DNA of 64,000 bases from Daphnia pulex (Eukaryota; Arthropoda; Branchiopoda; Diplostraca; Daphniidae), in the NCBI RefSeq assembly GCF_021134715.1, contig NC_060027.1, forward strand, positions 2,108,001 through 2,172,000. The letters are read 5' to 3'. Position numbers and translations under genes: made by a program. The notes beneath the pieces are model-generated. The model saw nothing but the letters and a program-made list of their open reading frames with translations, was not told the DNA's origin and made no database searches. Positions 12,060-26,922 of the stretch are shown in pieces; position 1 is the first letter of the stretch, and every line of letters starts with the position of its first letter.

Positions 12060-12768
12060 TATTTTTCATCATTGGTTTTCCTTCATTAACCATATTCTAC
12101 TGTATTGACCGCGAAAATGTTTTCTAATGTTCCCAATTAACTGCATTCATTTAGGTACCCATCGTGAATGAAAAGATTTGTTTTTCGTACCCTCACTAGC
12201 TTCATATATATTTCATCACAAGTGCAGTGAAACAATTCCAGAGCATCAGTCAATTTCATTCCATTTTTTTTTCTAAACAAAAACTATTTTTGTGGACCAA
12301 AAGATATTCAACAAGACAGAAAGTGAGAAAAGTATATAGTGGTTCGTCAAAGACTGACCCATATAAAAAGAAAAAGGATAAACACACATGAAAGCCACCA
12401 CAAAGCACACCAACGAGCATCGAAAGAGGGCATGTGACAATTATGGCACAACTCTATTTGTCAATCTTGTCTATCAAGAAGAATGAAGGGGTTGGGCTCA
12501 TCGCAACGGGCCAAATGGATGGAAAGAAAAAAGGCTGCTTGGGAGGAGTTTTCCATTTCATCTTGAAAGTAGCGGATAGATAGATATATATCGTGGTTGC
12601 CACACATAGACAAGTCGGGAAAAAAAAGAAGAAAAATAATGATCGAATGTGTGGAATGTATCTAAACTGCAAAAAGAGAAGGAGGGTTGGTGCCAGAGAG
12701 GGAGGCCACAGCGACAATCATTGTAGTGATGAAGCTCGCAGGTGTTCGGTGCGCTAATTGTACTATAT
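12060..12768. other. Convergent 3' ends of RED and PRPS
   Basis: The stretch holds the 3' UTRs of two genes that meet tail to tail. A PRPS 3' UTR would run leftward from 12768. I see no further exon; open frames here on either strand are short and have no domain. Confidence 0.45.
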
Positions 12769-14715
<1,947 letters not shown>

Positions 14716-16210
14716 CTTTCTGCCTAGATATTTCCCGACAGAAAACTTGGGGGAGAACTGGGCGGTGGGCTTATTTTTCAACAGACACCGGGCTCTTCAA
14801 AAGTTAAAATATAAAATAGGAACGATGTGTAATTTCTAAATTATTAAGATGTATTGATTTAATTACCTATTTCTGTCGGCACTGTATGGACCTGGCATTG
14901 GATGGGTTGCTACCAAATGGTACCAGGTGGCGCTACTTAATGGTGGTGGCGCTAATATGAGAAAATGCCTCAACAGGCTAGTTTTTAATTGGTGTCGATT
15001 CTCAAACTATATTAACCATTAATAGACTTATTTCTGAAAAGTATTAAAACATTTTTTAATAACATAAGATTTTTCGGCCATGTATTAAAGTTGATTGACA
15101 TGTCAATATCTTTAAAAATTCAAAGGACGAACCGGCTACGCTGTATCTACCTGCGGCAAGATTGATAAACGGGCCTCTTTAGACCTACCTATAATTCTTT
15201 TTTACTCAAAATACTAGTTTATGATATAACGATAAATTTTGCGATCGTTGATTAAGAAATCATATTAACTCATTTCCTTGCAGATATGCTCCAATTCCAA
15301 TCAAGGGCTCATGGGAGAATCGACTCCGTTAATATGTAGTACGTGACATGCTAGAAGCACGTGGAAAACGTCTGCTGTATCTATCATCAGACATTCAGTC
15401 TAGCAGACTAGCTTTTGACAGGCTGAGGCTGTGGAGTTCGATAGTTCATTGACCACCTTATCTCCGAAATCGGACTATGGCTAGATCAAGGTCGTGTACT
15501 CAAAACTGATGATGACGCAATGCCACATGAAACTGTTCAAGTAAACTGTATTATGCAACACCCAAAACCACGTGCGAAAGATATATCAAAACCTGAATTC
15601 AGTGGAATTGATTCATGACTAAACGTATTACCCACAGGCTACAGCTTGGTAGAGAACATTGATAAACATTCTATCAACATTTTTACCGGATCGGAATGGT
15701 GTCAGACTGCAGACTTTACCCCCAACGTGATACCAAAGAAAATGAACCAGATTGCATGTAACCTAAATTTGAAAACCAATCAATGAGGATGAATAATATC
15801 ACTTTTTCACACTTTACAGGACGGACTAGAAATGGTTATAGGGATTATGCATTGATAATTACTGTGCCTCAAAATTGTCTACAAGTTGTGATTGAAATTG
15901 TTGGTTATAATATGAAAAGAGAAACGTTGGATGTGGGAGCTGCAACAAGAGAGGTATGAAATATGAGGTGGCCAGTTAGATTGCTTGTGTCAACTGATAC
16001 TACTATTCTTAAGCAGATCATATTGAATTGCTTGCTGAGACAAATCATTGAAATCTTTTTGTAAGTTCATCTGGATGAAATCGAATGTGAAGATCTTTAC
16101 TTATTTATGGTATAAAACCAGCATTCAGGAATTGTTTTTGCATTGGAGCTGGCTAAGTCAGAAAGATGACGGAATCGCGAGGTGAGGCATTGTCATCTGG
16201 ACTGGACTTT
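14716..16210. other. Intergenic between PRPS and nicotinamidase
   Basis: The left end is the PRPS promoter; the right end is the nicotinamidase 3' UTR. Between about 15.3 and 16.0 kb the plus strand has several long but interrupted open stretches (for example around DMLEARGKRLLYLSSD and LVENIDKHSINIFTGSEW) that read like decayed coding sequence. I could not identify the source. No intact gene or terminal repeat is visible. Confidence 0.35.
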
Positions 16211-19200
16211 TCATCTCTTATTCCACCATTCTGGGGCATCTGACGTAGACGCATAGCTTGAAAATAACCAAGTTCCGGCCTTCGGTCACGACCCTCAACC
16301 ATATCCTTCACCTGATCAGTGAAATGTAATTTAAAACGATAATTTTTTTTTGTAAAATAACTTTTTTTTTTTTAAATATTAATACTAGTCACCTGTGATG
16401 AGTGAACGACAAGACCATTCTTATCGGTTATGATGTCACGAGTGTTGAGAATGTCGTCGACAGATATTCCCCGGCTGGCGTCATCTATTAGGATCGTCCT
16501 GTAGCCATGGTCTAGAGAATCCCTAGCTGTCGCGCCTTAAAAATGTTTTCCCGAGTCAGCAATTGCAGATATCCATTTCAAAGAATTATTTGCTTACCGA
16601 CGCAAACATCGTAGGCGAGTCCGCAAACGTACAGGTCTGTAATTTTCTTTTTTTGCATCAAAGAACCTAGGTCCGTTTTTGACATTTTGTTGTTATCCCA
16701 GAAAGCTGAATAGGAATCGATATCCGGATGAACTCCTTTGTGGACTAGTATCCCATTTTCCAGTATCTACAGGGTGATAAATTGGTGAGTTACTTTCATA
16801 GCAGTACCTTAGAAATAAAGTAAAACCTTCATGGCTGGATGGAGCTCAGCTCCCCACGAATTCTGCACGCAATGCTTCGGCCATAGTTTTTGCTCGTTCA
16901 AGGGAGGCCCTTCGAAGACTACCGTGTCGTACGTTACCGCTTCTTCCGCTTTTTTCTGTTCGATAAAAGGTGCATGTAATAACTTAGGTAATCATAGGGA
17001 TGAACGCGTTAATATCCTCCCCCCCCCCTCTACCCCAAATTTGTGTGATGGATCGAGAAATTATAAATAGTCCACTGCAGAAAGTCTGAGCATGCATGCG
17101 ATCACCTTTCGTGCAGTAAGGGTCGGTAAAAAATAAATTGCGGCGTTTACTTTCAGATCTCATTAAAAGTAATTGCGTGTGTAGTGACGTACTTGGCTGG
17201 ATGAGTGTAGTTTACGTTTGCCAACGTTCTCGATGAACGAAACGTGGTTGTCGGGATGCCAGTCGAGGGAGTAAAAAACCACTTCGAACGGTACGGTTTC
17301 CAGCAATTTGTTGGTAGGTTTTAGGACGTCTTGACCATTCTACGGTTATTGAGAAAGAATTAGAAATCGAGTCAACAATTTGAGTTATTTAAAACAAAAG
17401 GGTTTTACCTGCTGAGCTGGGCATTGGGATATGGACAGAGATCCGGTAATGAAATCATTTTGAACGTCGACGATAATCAAAGCGCTCACGGGACGAACGA
17501 TCTAAACAATTCCGTCAAACGTAAATTCACTTTAATAGAAATTTTCGTGATCACACCCATCTCGCACTGAGGCCAAATGCCACACTCTACAAATAATTGC
17601 TTAGCCCGATTTACGGAAATAATAATAAAAAGGGGTGTATCAATCACGATTGTTCCCCCCGAAATTGGAGGGGGGAGAGTCTAGAAAAATTCAGGTGGGA
17701 GGCATGAGTGATTGAATTGCGTGTCGGTGTGTCACAATATTGCAGAAGTGTTGTGTGCCGCAGCAGCAGAGAGGCAAAGAAAAAAAAACAAACTTTTTTT
17801 TCCCATTTCAAAGCTTGTTTTTTCCCCCTTTTTCTTTTATATATATACACCAAGAACTTGTGATTGAGTAGCTTTTGTATTTATTTATAATATAGTGTAC
17901 TATATGTTCGGCCCCTCATGGCTGGCCGGCAATAGTACGCGTGTTTCCCAACATCGCATAAACATGCCGGGTCAATTGAAAAGACACGCGATGGTAGTTC
18001 TCTAGCCCCACAGTTGCGTTTCTTTCCGTCCGATATATACACATTTTCTCTCCCATTTCTGTATAGTATTTCCTTTCCTTTTTTTTCCCAGGCGCTTACT
18101 GTTCCTATTCTCGAAATATCTATAATATACACGAGGTCGTTTTTTTTTCTTTACGACCGGTGCCTCGTGCCGCTGCACAACAAAAAGCTCAGCCCGTTTC
18201 ATCGATCAACTTTACTTATTCTACGCCGTCTGTTGTCTAGAACACTCCCTCTCTCTTTCAAGGCCCGTTATCTATGATCGATTAAGTGTTTGCGTTTTGG
18301 TAATAAAGTTTGACTTATCGTACGACTAGCTCTATAACTACTACCACATGTTTTCAGCAACTTTTCCCTATCCAATAATACTTTCACCATTTTTCATTTG
18401 TTATTGTTGGAAACGGACGGACACAAAGAAAACAAAAAAGGACTTACGGGCTTGATCCAATGCTTCCAGCAGAAGGCAAACTCTTGGAAATCCACATAAC
18501 CGTCCTGGAACAGGTAAATTTTGAATTTAGATTTTTGAAACAGCTACTTTTTGAATTTTTATTGAATTACTTGGTTTCGATCAAAGACGTCAAACATTTC
18601 CTGGAGCCGACTTTCCTCGATGGCGTAAGCTTTGCCCTGCTCATTGCGGAAGAGAGTACGACACAGGGCGGCAAAGTCGGACAACGTCATTAACCCGTCA
18701 CTGTAATAATCATCACAACAACAAATGAAATAATTTTATGTTTTTAAAGATTTTTCTTCTTGAAAGGTGTTGGTGACGTCATTGGCCGAGCGGGGGGGAA
18801 TTGACCTTCGCAAATGACCGGATCCAGTGAAAACGACCACCCCGTGGAAAGGGCCAATTCACAGCTTGTAAATTGTGACGGTGCGTACGTAGATAAGTAT
18901 ATCTACTCTATATTTGTACCTTAGATATCAAAACGCAAGGCAGTGAGGGGGGGGGGAGGCATTGTTGTGTGAACTGTGGGATCGATAAAGTTGCGTACGT
19001 CATCGTTTCGTGACCATCAACTAAGTCACTGGTGTAGTAAATAAAAGAAAATTCAAAGAGGACGTAAGTCTAGTGGGTTGGAGGAGCGCCAAGGTCTACA
19101 CACAAACGGCTCGACAACTACCGAGTTGCCGATGAGGAAGCGCCGTTGTATTATGTGTATACATATGGAAGGATCGCGTGATTAGAAATTGCTATACCAA

Positions 19201-20264
19201 GAACAAAAAGAATAAAACTATCCGGATATCCAGTTGTTTTTCTTTTTTGCCAAAAGTCAGACAAGACCGGCCTTATTCAAATATTACTTTATGCAAATTT
19301 TCTTCCTACTTTTTTTCTATTCGCGAAAAACTTTACTACATTGAATTTTGTTTTTATTGTCTAGCAAATACTTTCAATATGTCGAATTTTTTGTCAGACA
19401 AAACTGCCGCAATGTCCCGCATCGTGCGCTGTCTCAATGACATGAAGTTTGCAGATTTGTTTGAAGGCACGGTTTGCTAGTTGTGCGTCACTTTATTATT
19501 ATGACGCCTACTATTCTGGAACCTCCGTAAACATGGGGGGGGGGGCTGCATAGAATACGTAACGAGGGGAGGTTGGATGTCTAGTGGACTTGTGACACGA
19601 AACTGCAGAGTGTGCTAATTTAAGCGCGCGCTAGGATACCGTACACACAGGTCCCTCCTCTACTATACAAACTTGCCAACGTGGTGTTTGCTCTCTTTCA
19701 TGCCTGTGCTCACACAACGGCTCAAAGGTCAAAGTCTCACCATCAGCACCTATTTCAACAAACCCAATGCACTTTTTCTTCTTCTTCTCTCCTTTAGATC
19801 CTTCCCGCGACTATCAAGTGGCTAAAAATAGCAAACGTCAATGAAACTTTGCTTATCAAATGTGTCATCACAAATATTAGCAGAGTGACATTTCGTGTAC
19901 GTTTGAGTGCTCACTTTGAGTGCTCGTTTCATCGGACCGACTAATGCAAGACAATTAACTAATCGAATCTTGTTTTTTTCTTTTTTAGGTTTAGGCAAAA
20001 ATTGGGAGGCTTGTTGTTGGCACCGATCGGTCGATATTTGAAAGGACTGGACGCGCATGGAAAGGTGTCAAGGTAGAAGCAACTTAGACAAACTCACCTG
20101 TCTTTATCGAATGCTTTGAAGCAGGCCTCCATGTTTGCTAGAAGAGTGTCGTCGTTGGTGTCGTCGACGGCTGGATGTTGTTGATCCTGATCCAGCAATT
20201 GAGCCAACTGTCCTTCGTCTGAGGCGATCAGGTCACTGCTGCTGCTACTGCACGGTTCGGCCAT
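16211..20264 (-). CDS. Naam: Nicotinamidase with N-terminal EF hands
   Basis: Nine exons read leftward: 20264-20098, 18700-18571, 18504-18448, 17501-17409, 17339-17193, 16955-16827, 16766-16598, 16535-16393 and 16312-16211, for about 378 residues. An acidic start is followed by two EF-hand loops, DKDSDGLMTLSD and the canonical DRNQDGYVDFQE. The isochorismatase-type enzyme domain then shows the catalytic Asp in IVDVQNDF, metal ligands in DWHPDNH and the His of WPKHCVQNSWGAELH, the catalytic Lys in VHKGVHP, and the nucleophile Cys in GLAYDVCVG. It deamidates nicotinamide to nicotinate in the NAD salvage path. Arthropod nicotinamidases of this type carry EF hands, which suggests calcium control. 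The first two introns are long (about 1.4 kb and 66 bases) and intron 3 is 0.95 kb. The C-terminus is PEWWNKR. Confidence 0.93.
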
Positions 20265-21782
20265 TCGAGCGGAATAGAGGCAGCCAAGGCAAGGCTAAAA
20301 CCTTTTTGCCACGACTTGAGTAAATAGCTTCGGGTTGCTTTGGTAACCGTGGCACACGGGACAGTGCGGTCTTGTACGTACTAGCACACAGACGGGTTGT
20401 AGATATATTATTATAGGCTGTGCGCGCCAGAACTTGTCCCATTTCTCTCCCGACTTCCTTGTTCTCCTTCCCGTGACAAGCCCGTGTACACACAAAAGTT
20501 GATCCCCTCATAAAATTATCGAGATTATACAGCCATAATTGAATCAAATGTTGCAATCGCGATAAAATAGCTCAAACTTCACGAATCAACTGGGAAATCG
20601 AGTTGGGCGGGGACGCTTAGCATATCCTCGGTAGATCTATTCATTTCTTTTGGGTTTTTAAAATGGACTTGGAAATATTAACGTAACTAACATTTCTATC
20701 CATCCATCCGGATGGTATACTTTATTGTGATTGAATTGCCCCAAGCACGATTCTCCCCTTTACATTCTATGCCCAGTTTGACAACACGAACGCTGTCACG
20801 ACTCGCCAGATGGCAATCAACGGGATTCGAGAAAGAAGACTAATGCTAACGTATATACACACACACACACCCCACCTATTTGTTTTGTTAGACTTAGATT
20901 CCCACCCTTTCGACGGCCTGAATTATATATGAGCGCCTCACGGGGGTCATAGAAAAGGGTAACACAACAACAAAACAGTACTACTAACCCCGAACTTTGT
21001 CGTCACGTCCTGTACAACTGCTGACTGGCTCCCACAAAATCGATTGCATCATCATCGTAATTATCTTATGCTTTTGAAAATGTGTGACGACGATATGCAG
21101 AGACTTGATACGATGAGTTTCTTACGTGATATTTGGCTTAAAGTAATGAGTTTGCGGATAGATTTCGCGGCATAGTATAGTCTCGCTTTTTTATTTTTAT
21201 TTTACCTGATGTCAGTTTTAACAGTTGCTCCTCTGTCGTTTCTCACAGCGTGGTGTTAAACAAGAAGAAAGATTTTCACGGCTGGCGGCGCGACTCTACA
21301 GCACTACACTATTACTTTTGTAACCGAGTTGTGTTTTTTTTTTAAAGAACTTGCACAGAACGGACGAATCAATACACGCCAAAGTTGAACAAAATATATG
21401 ACGGAATTTTCAGTTTTCACCGGCAGCCTGAACTAATGACGACGAAAGTAGAACGCAACTTCCGGTGCATCCATTACTGTCACGATTTCACACATTTCTT
21501 TTATAATGACGAGCGCGGCAGTGTACGATTTAGCAAAATTTTTGCAAAAATAATTTTTTAATGGAATTATTGAAATTGTTTAATAGAAAAAAGGAGTATT
21601 TTATAAAAGAAATATGAAGCATAATTTTTCACATAAAATGGTTCAAACGGATTTTTTCATCTAGAAAATCGTGCCCCGCACTTGAAACGCTAAAAGTTAA
21701 AATTTTGATAGAAACTTAACCAGAAAATGGAATTAAACATGTTTTTATTCATTCAACTATAAGAGACCAGCACTTGGGAGAA
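20265..21782. other. Nicotinamidase promoter region and MRPL22 3' flank
   Basis: About 1.5 kb with no supported exon. The left half should contain the nicotinamidase leader and promoter, and includes a short AC run near 20.86 kb. The right end is the MRPL22 3' UTR. Confidence 0.4.
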
Positions 21783-22522
21783 CTATAATGAGAGAGGGAT
21801 TCTCCTCTGCCTCATTTCATCAACCCATTCAGATAACAATGTTTTGGTTGTTTTAGGTACAGTCTCCAAGTAGAAATGTTGAGGAGGTGTTCCTTCTTCT
21901 AAGCGGACAAAGTAATGAGTGTGGAAGTAATGTATTACTCCAACTCTTCCTTTGGCATGCCTGCGAACACCCTTGTAAACAAGTCCCTTGGTAGCAAAAG
22001 ATTCAGCTACCCACAAATTACTTTTAAACTCAACATTGTGTTTCTCCACAGCAAGCTTCTGGGCCTCCAACAAGGCTTCTTTTACATGGACAGCTCCTAG
22101 CTTATTCACGAAGCTAAGTTGTTTGAGAGCTTCATCAATGGACATCCCTCTTATCATTGATGCAACATACCACATCTTAAATGGGCTATACTTGATGTTG
22201 GTCCTCATGTGGCAAACATACTGCAAGATTTAAATAGTTCAACTTATTGGTTTTTGCTGAAAAAAGGAAATGCTCAATAACTTACTGCTGGTCTTCTTTC
22301 CTCTCCAGGTAACTGTGGAGGAAACATTTTCTTATTATAGATTGGCCATTTTTGGGGCCCTTTTTGCTGCTGTGCCATTGAAACATTTGTTGTGTGGAGC
22401 AAAGCTTTGCCAAAAGTTTCATTGACTAAAGATAAAGAAGTGGCATGATTAATTGCTGGTTGAAAGCTTTTGCAAATGGAAAGCAAGTTTCTGTTTTGAA
22501 ATTGTCTTAACAAAAACTCCAT
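21783..22522 (-). CDS. MRPL22: Mitochondrial ribosomal protein L22
   Basis: Two exons, 22522-22286 and 22220-21783, code for about 224 residues, slightly longer than human (206). The uL22 core is evident: HMRTNIKYSPFKMWYVASM, GMSIDEALKQLSFVNKLGA, and later VYKGVRRHAKGRVGV with the conserved basic hairpin that lines the exit tunnel. The N-terminal 40 residues are basic and hydroxylated, as in a mitochondrial presequence. A CAG acceptor eight bases before the ATG suggests a leader intron. The gene is divergent from NELFCD, with starts about 300 bases apart. Confidence 0.95.
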
Positions 22523-22823
22523 TTTCCTGCAATAAAAATATCAATAATTAGAACAGAAATGAAAATACATTAGGATTGTTATTATTTACCTAGTTTAATA
22601 TGTTCTTTTGAAGTTTTTTGTTAGACTGGACTTGTGCAAATGGATGGGAGAAAAATAATAATTCTGATTGCAGACGAATCTTTAAGCAGACGCCGCCTGA
22701 CGCGCTCGTGACGCTTGTTGTTATAATTTGAACCCGTCGTTTCACATCAGGTTTATTAGATATTTAACTCGTGTGGTTTGATCGAATGAAACAGTTACTG
22801 ATTCCGTAAAATTTGACTTGGAA
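22523..22823. promoter_or_regulatory. Shared divergent promoter, MRPL22 and NELFCD
   Basis: Only about 300 bases separate the two start codons. The interval contains a probable MRPL22 leader intron (acceptor TTATTGCAG near 22530) and both leaders. No TATA box is evident, as is usual for housekeeping divergent promoters. Confidence 0.5.
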
Positions 22824-25269
22824 ATGGATGACGGCTACGATAATCAAGAATGGGGAGAAAGTTCGGGAATGAGAGGGGATTCCGAGATGGGAGACGTAAG
22901 TTTTACATGTTTCAGTTGTTTTCTTTACATCAGTAATACTTTACTTTAAGTGGTTTGGTTAATGAATATTTGTATTTTCGTGTAGTCTGACAATGAGGAC
23001 CAGTACATGGAAAATCCTGCAGAAGTTTTAGAAGAATGCCTTCAAACGTTCAAAACACAGGACTACATCATGGAACCCGGCATTTTCAATCAACTGAAAA
23101 GGTTACTATTGTCATTTCCACTATTGACGAAAGAAGCTAGATTGATGTTTTTTTCCTACAGGTACTTTACAGTTGGTGGAAGCCCAGCCCATGTCATTGA
23201 ACTACTCTCCCAGAACTACTCTGCCTCAGCACAGATGGCTAATCTAATGGCAGAATGGCTCATCTTAGCTGGGGCAACTATAAATGATGTACAGTCAATG
23301 GTAGAAAATCACTTGAAAGAAATGATCATCAAAATGTTTGATCCAAAGAAAGCTGATACTATTTTCACTGAGGAGGGAGAAGTAAGATAACACATATTTC
23401 AAACTTAAGATTTTCCTTCAGTATTTTCATTCATCCAATTATTTATTCAGACACCAGCTTGGCTTACTGAAATGATTGAACATCCCACCTGGAGATCACT
23501 GGTTTATAAACTGGCTGAGGAATATCCTGATTGCCTTATGTTGAATTTCACCATTAAGGTATTGATATCCATTTTATAATATGTATAATTTTCGTAATTG
23601 ACGAATTACTTTTGTAAATTCGTAGTTGATTTCGGATGCAGGATTTCAAGGTGAAATTACGAGTATATCAACTGCAGCTCAGCAAATCGAAGTGTTTTCA
23701 AGAATTTTGAAGACTTCGGTTGGCCAGTACTCAGAAAGTAATGATGACGACAGGCAAAAACACATACAAGAATGCGCTGTAAGTAGACATGATTATTCGA
23801 ATGTTGCAATATCGAAGTTGTTATTAATGCTCTGTCAAATTTTGACAGCGGATGATTTGTCATGGGCAACATACTTTCGTGTACAGTGAAGTACTGTTAA
23901 ATGTTTTGTCTCAAGAACCTAAAGGAGGCCCTTCAATCAAAAGACTATCACAAGAAATTACCCGTCACGCGATTCAATCGTTAGTATTTAAATTCCACTA
24001 GGCCATTTTTTTTAGATGGAACAATAATGTCATCAAATGCTTTATCATCGGACAGGGGTCACAATGTCACTGCCATTATTATGGGTCTTAATGGGTCAGC
24101 GGCGCATCCGCGTGCCAGTCAAGCTTTATCCTCAATGCTCTCTCGCAACGCTTTGAATCCAGCCGATATCACGAATTTGTATAAACTGTATTCGGCAACC
24201 GATCCCCCACCGGTGGAGTTGATCCGTTTACCTCAGTTTATGGGTATGATATTATTCTTGTTTCGTGCGATTGTAAAGGCTAGAAGATTTTGATTTTTTA
24301 ATTCACGAATTTTTGTAGAGCTGCTCCTCGATTCACTGTTTAAGCCTGGAGTGAAGCTCAATCCTGAGCACAAATCAAAATACAACTATCTCCTTGCTTA
24401 CGCTGCCAGCGTGGCTGAAGTGTACAAAAAGAATCAAAGGAAAAACACGAACCGAGATGAATTAAAGGCCACCATGCAGGTATACTGTTGTTAAAAATGC
24501 CAATCGGAAAAGCTAAATAATGTTTATTTATTAGGCACTCGAGAAGGCTCATCAAGTTTGCACGACAGCAAAAGGATCAACTGAATTAATAGCTGAGCTT
24601 GGAACTCTGTATCAGTACATCCGTTTCCCTGTGGTCTCTATGGGCGTATTTCGCTGGGTAGAAGCGACTGTGTTAGAGCCCTCCTACTTTAAGTTGAGCA
24701 CCGAACACACCCCTGTTCATTTGGCGCTTCTCGATGAAGTGGCCGCCGTGAATCCTTTGCTCCACTCAAATATCCTCGACTTGCTGGTACGACTTTTCGA
24801 GTCGAGACAGGATGAGTTGGAGATTCTCGTTCAACTGGAAATGCGTAAAATGTTACTTGATCGTATGGTCAATTTGTTAACGCGTGGTTACGTCGTCCCT
24901 ATTGTCAAGTACATCAAACAGTGCTGGCAAAGAGGTGACACGGATATTTCACTGATTCGGTACTTCGTCACAGAGGTAAATGCCAAACACCGTACCTTTG
25001 AAGTTCCTGTAATAATTTGAATATGATTCCCAAGGTACTTGAATCGATTGCCCCACCCTACACATCCGAGTTCGTCCAACTATTCCTTCCGATGGTTGAA
25101 AATGAAGAAATTACTGGTACAATGCGTGGCGATGGTGACGGTGACCTCGTCTCTGATTTCATAGGTATTTATAACATTTTCGACGGGATTTGAATCCTTA
25201 CAAGTATTCTTAATGAGGCATTCCATTTTTCTAGTGTACTGTAAGGCCAACTACGTCGTGGTTTCCTAA
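22824..25269 (+). CDS. NELFCD: Negative elongation factor C/D (TH1)
   Basis: Eleven exons join in phase: 22824-22895, 22986-23101, 23162-23381, 23451-23558, 23626-23778, 23849-23979, 24056-24243, 24319-24479, 24535-24975, 25035-25164 and 25235-25269. The product is about 584 residues, near the human length. Conserved blocks include [60 protein letters not shown]-like [30 protein letters not shown] and [18 protein letters not shown] holds RNA polymerase II at promoter-proximal pause sites in the nucleus. Most introns are 60-90 bases. The acceptor of exon 7 is the CAG in GGACAG, since the nearer TTTAG would break the frame. The stop lies about 135 bases from the RNPC3 stop on the other strand. 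Confidence 0.95.
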
Positions 25270-25404
25270 TAAAGCGTTACCAATTGTTGGATGTTGCGAC
25301 TCATAAAAACAAACAGTTTCGCTCGACGCGGATATCACTTCCAATTTGTTTTATTTTCATCCTTTCTGTGCTCATAAAAATAAATCGACTGAAATTGCTG
25401 ATAA

Positions 25405-26922
25405 TCAAGTGGTACTGCCCGTAGTGTTGGCCTGTGCTGAGCGTGCAAAGTGAACAACCAGAGGTTTGCCTTGAAGCATCACCCAGTTGGTATCGTTGAG
25501 GGCTTCCTTTGCTCGATCTACATTTGGAAGGGTGATGAATGCCTGACCCTTCATCCTACCTTCGGTCATTAGGCGAATGTCGAACCTAGATTTAAAAGAT
25601 TAACTACTTAGCTACTCGTGTCAAACATCTGTTTTATGTTTTGTTTTTATTCTTACATGTTTCGTTCTTCTTCTGACGTCCACAAGACATAACGGCCATA
25701 GATGTGCTTCAGGTCGGATTCTTTTACGGTTTTAGCCAAGTTCTTCACGTAAAGTCGTGAACTAGGAGCACCAGCCGAATAATTCTTGAAGACAGGAAGA
25801 AGTTTGATCTCTGTAAGGTGCAAAGCTTTTTTTAAAATGTTCATTGTTTATTAACATGATAAATTTCTAACCCTCATCTTGAAGTTTGTTTATCTGAAGT
25901 TTTCTTCTGGAGATAAATTCGTAATCTTCTTCCTGATTTTCTAGAGCTTCACTTTGCTGTTCATTTTGGCTCGGAGGAAGCGGAGCAAATGTTCCGAAAC
26001 TTTCTGTTGTTCCTTGTTGCGCTTCGGTTGACTGATCACTTTTGGCATGAAGAACTTCTGAAGATATCTTAAACTCAAGTTTCTTTGCTGAACTTATTTC
26101 TTTCTGTTCAAATATTTCTGAAATAGTTTGAACAGTTGGCAATGCAGGTTTCACTTTAGCAGGAATCACTGCTGTTGATGGGTTGATAAGCATTTTCAGC
26201 TTGTTAGGCCTTTTCAATGGTTTAAGCTTCTTATGTCTGACAGCTACATCAGGAATGACTTCTTTTTCTCCAGGTATAGAAGAATCAGTTTCCAATTCTG
26301 ATTCTTCTGTATCTTCTTTGTACAACTCTTCCATTTCAACTTCTTCAATATCAGATGGTTCAACTATAACAACAGGATCTTTTGGCACTTGCAGGAAAGG
26401 TGGAGGTAAGTTAATACTCTTCATGAGTTGTAAAACTTTGTGATAAAAATCATCATTTCGTAGAAGTTCTGCTGCAATATTGTTCACTATCTGTTCATTG
26501 GCAGGAGGATACTTAACACCATTATTCTTGCCAGCTGGTTTCGGTGCTGGTAGGTTCATCTGAGGAATGTCTGGCAAGATTGTGAAGTCTGCATATTCTG
26601 CAACAATCCTCTTACCTACCACCTTCAGCTGATGCAAGCGAGTTAGTGCAAATGATGCATCCTCATGTGAATTGAACCTTTTGCATCATCAGGTTGAATG
26701 AAGAAAACAAATTATTTCTTTCACTTGAATTAGTATTTTATATCTAACTTACTTGACAATAATAGTGCTGTTCCTTTGCCTTCCCTTTGGTGTTTCTTTC
26801 CTCACAGCTTGAGCACCAAAATATCGGAAAAGATCGTTCAAATCTCGCTCTGTTAGACATTCCGGTAGACGGCGCACGATCAGTGTATCGGGGGTATCGG
26901 GCAATGTAATGCAAGGTTCCAT
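25405..26922 (-). CDS. RNPC3: U11/U12 snRNP 65K protein
   Basis: Four exons read leftward: 26922-26753, 26677-25872, 25810-25657 and 25585-25405, about 436 residues. An N-terminal RRM starts at DTLIVRRLPECLTERDLNDL. The middle is acidic and disordered, with a Pro-rich patch (PPPFLQVPKDP). The C-terminal RRM has RNP2-like LYVKNLAKTV and RNP1-like GRMKGQAFITLP, ending ARSAQANTTGSTT. In the family the C-terminal RRM binds U12 snRNA and the N-terminal part contacts the U11 59K protein, bridging the minor-spliceosome di-snRNP. It therefore implies that the host keeps U12-type splicing. Exon 2 holds most of the protein. It is divergent from the BTB-zinc finger gene and convergent with NELFCD. Confidence 0.92.

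Noticed and set aside
19379-19480. Short plus-strand open frame in a nicotinamidase intron
   Set aside because: About 33 codons, antisense to the host gene, no splice partner or recognised motif.
23980-24001. A 22-base intron in NELFCD that would also keep frame
   Set aside because: Far too short to splice. The acceptor at 24054-24055 keeps frame, gives a normal 76-base intron and aligns with the family.
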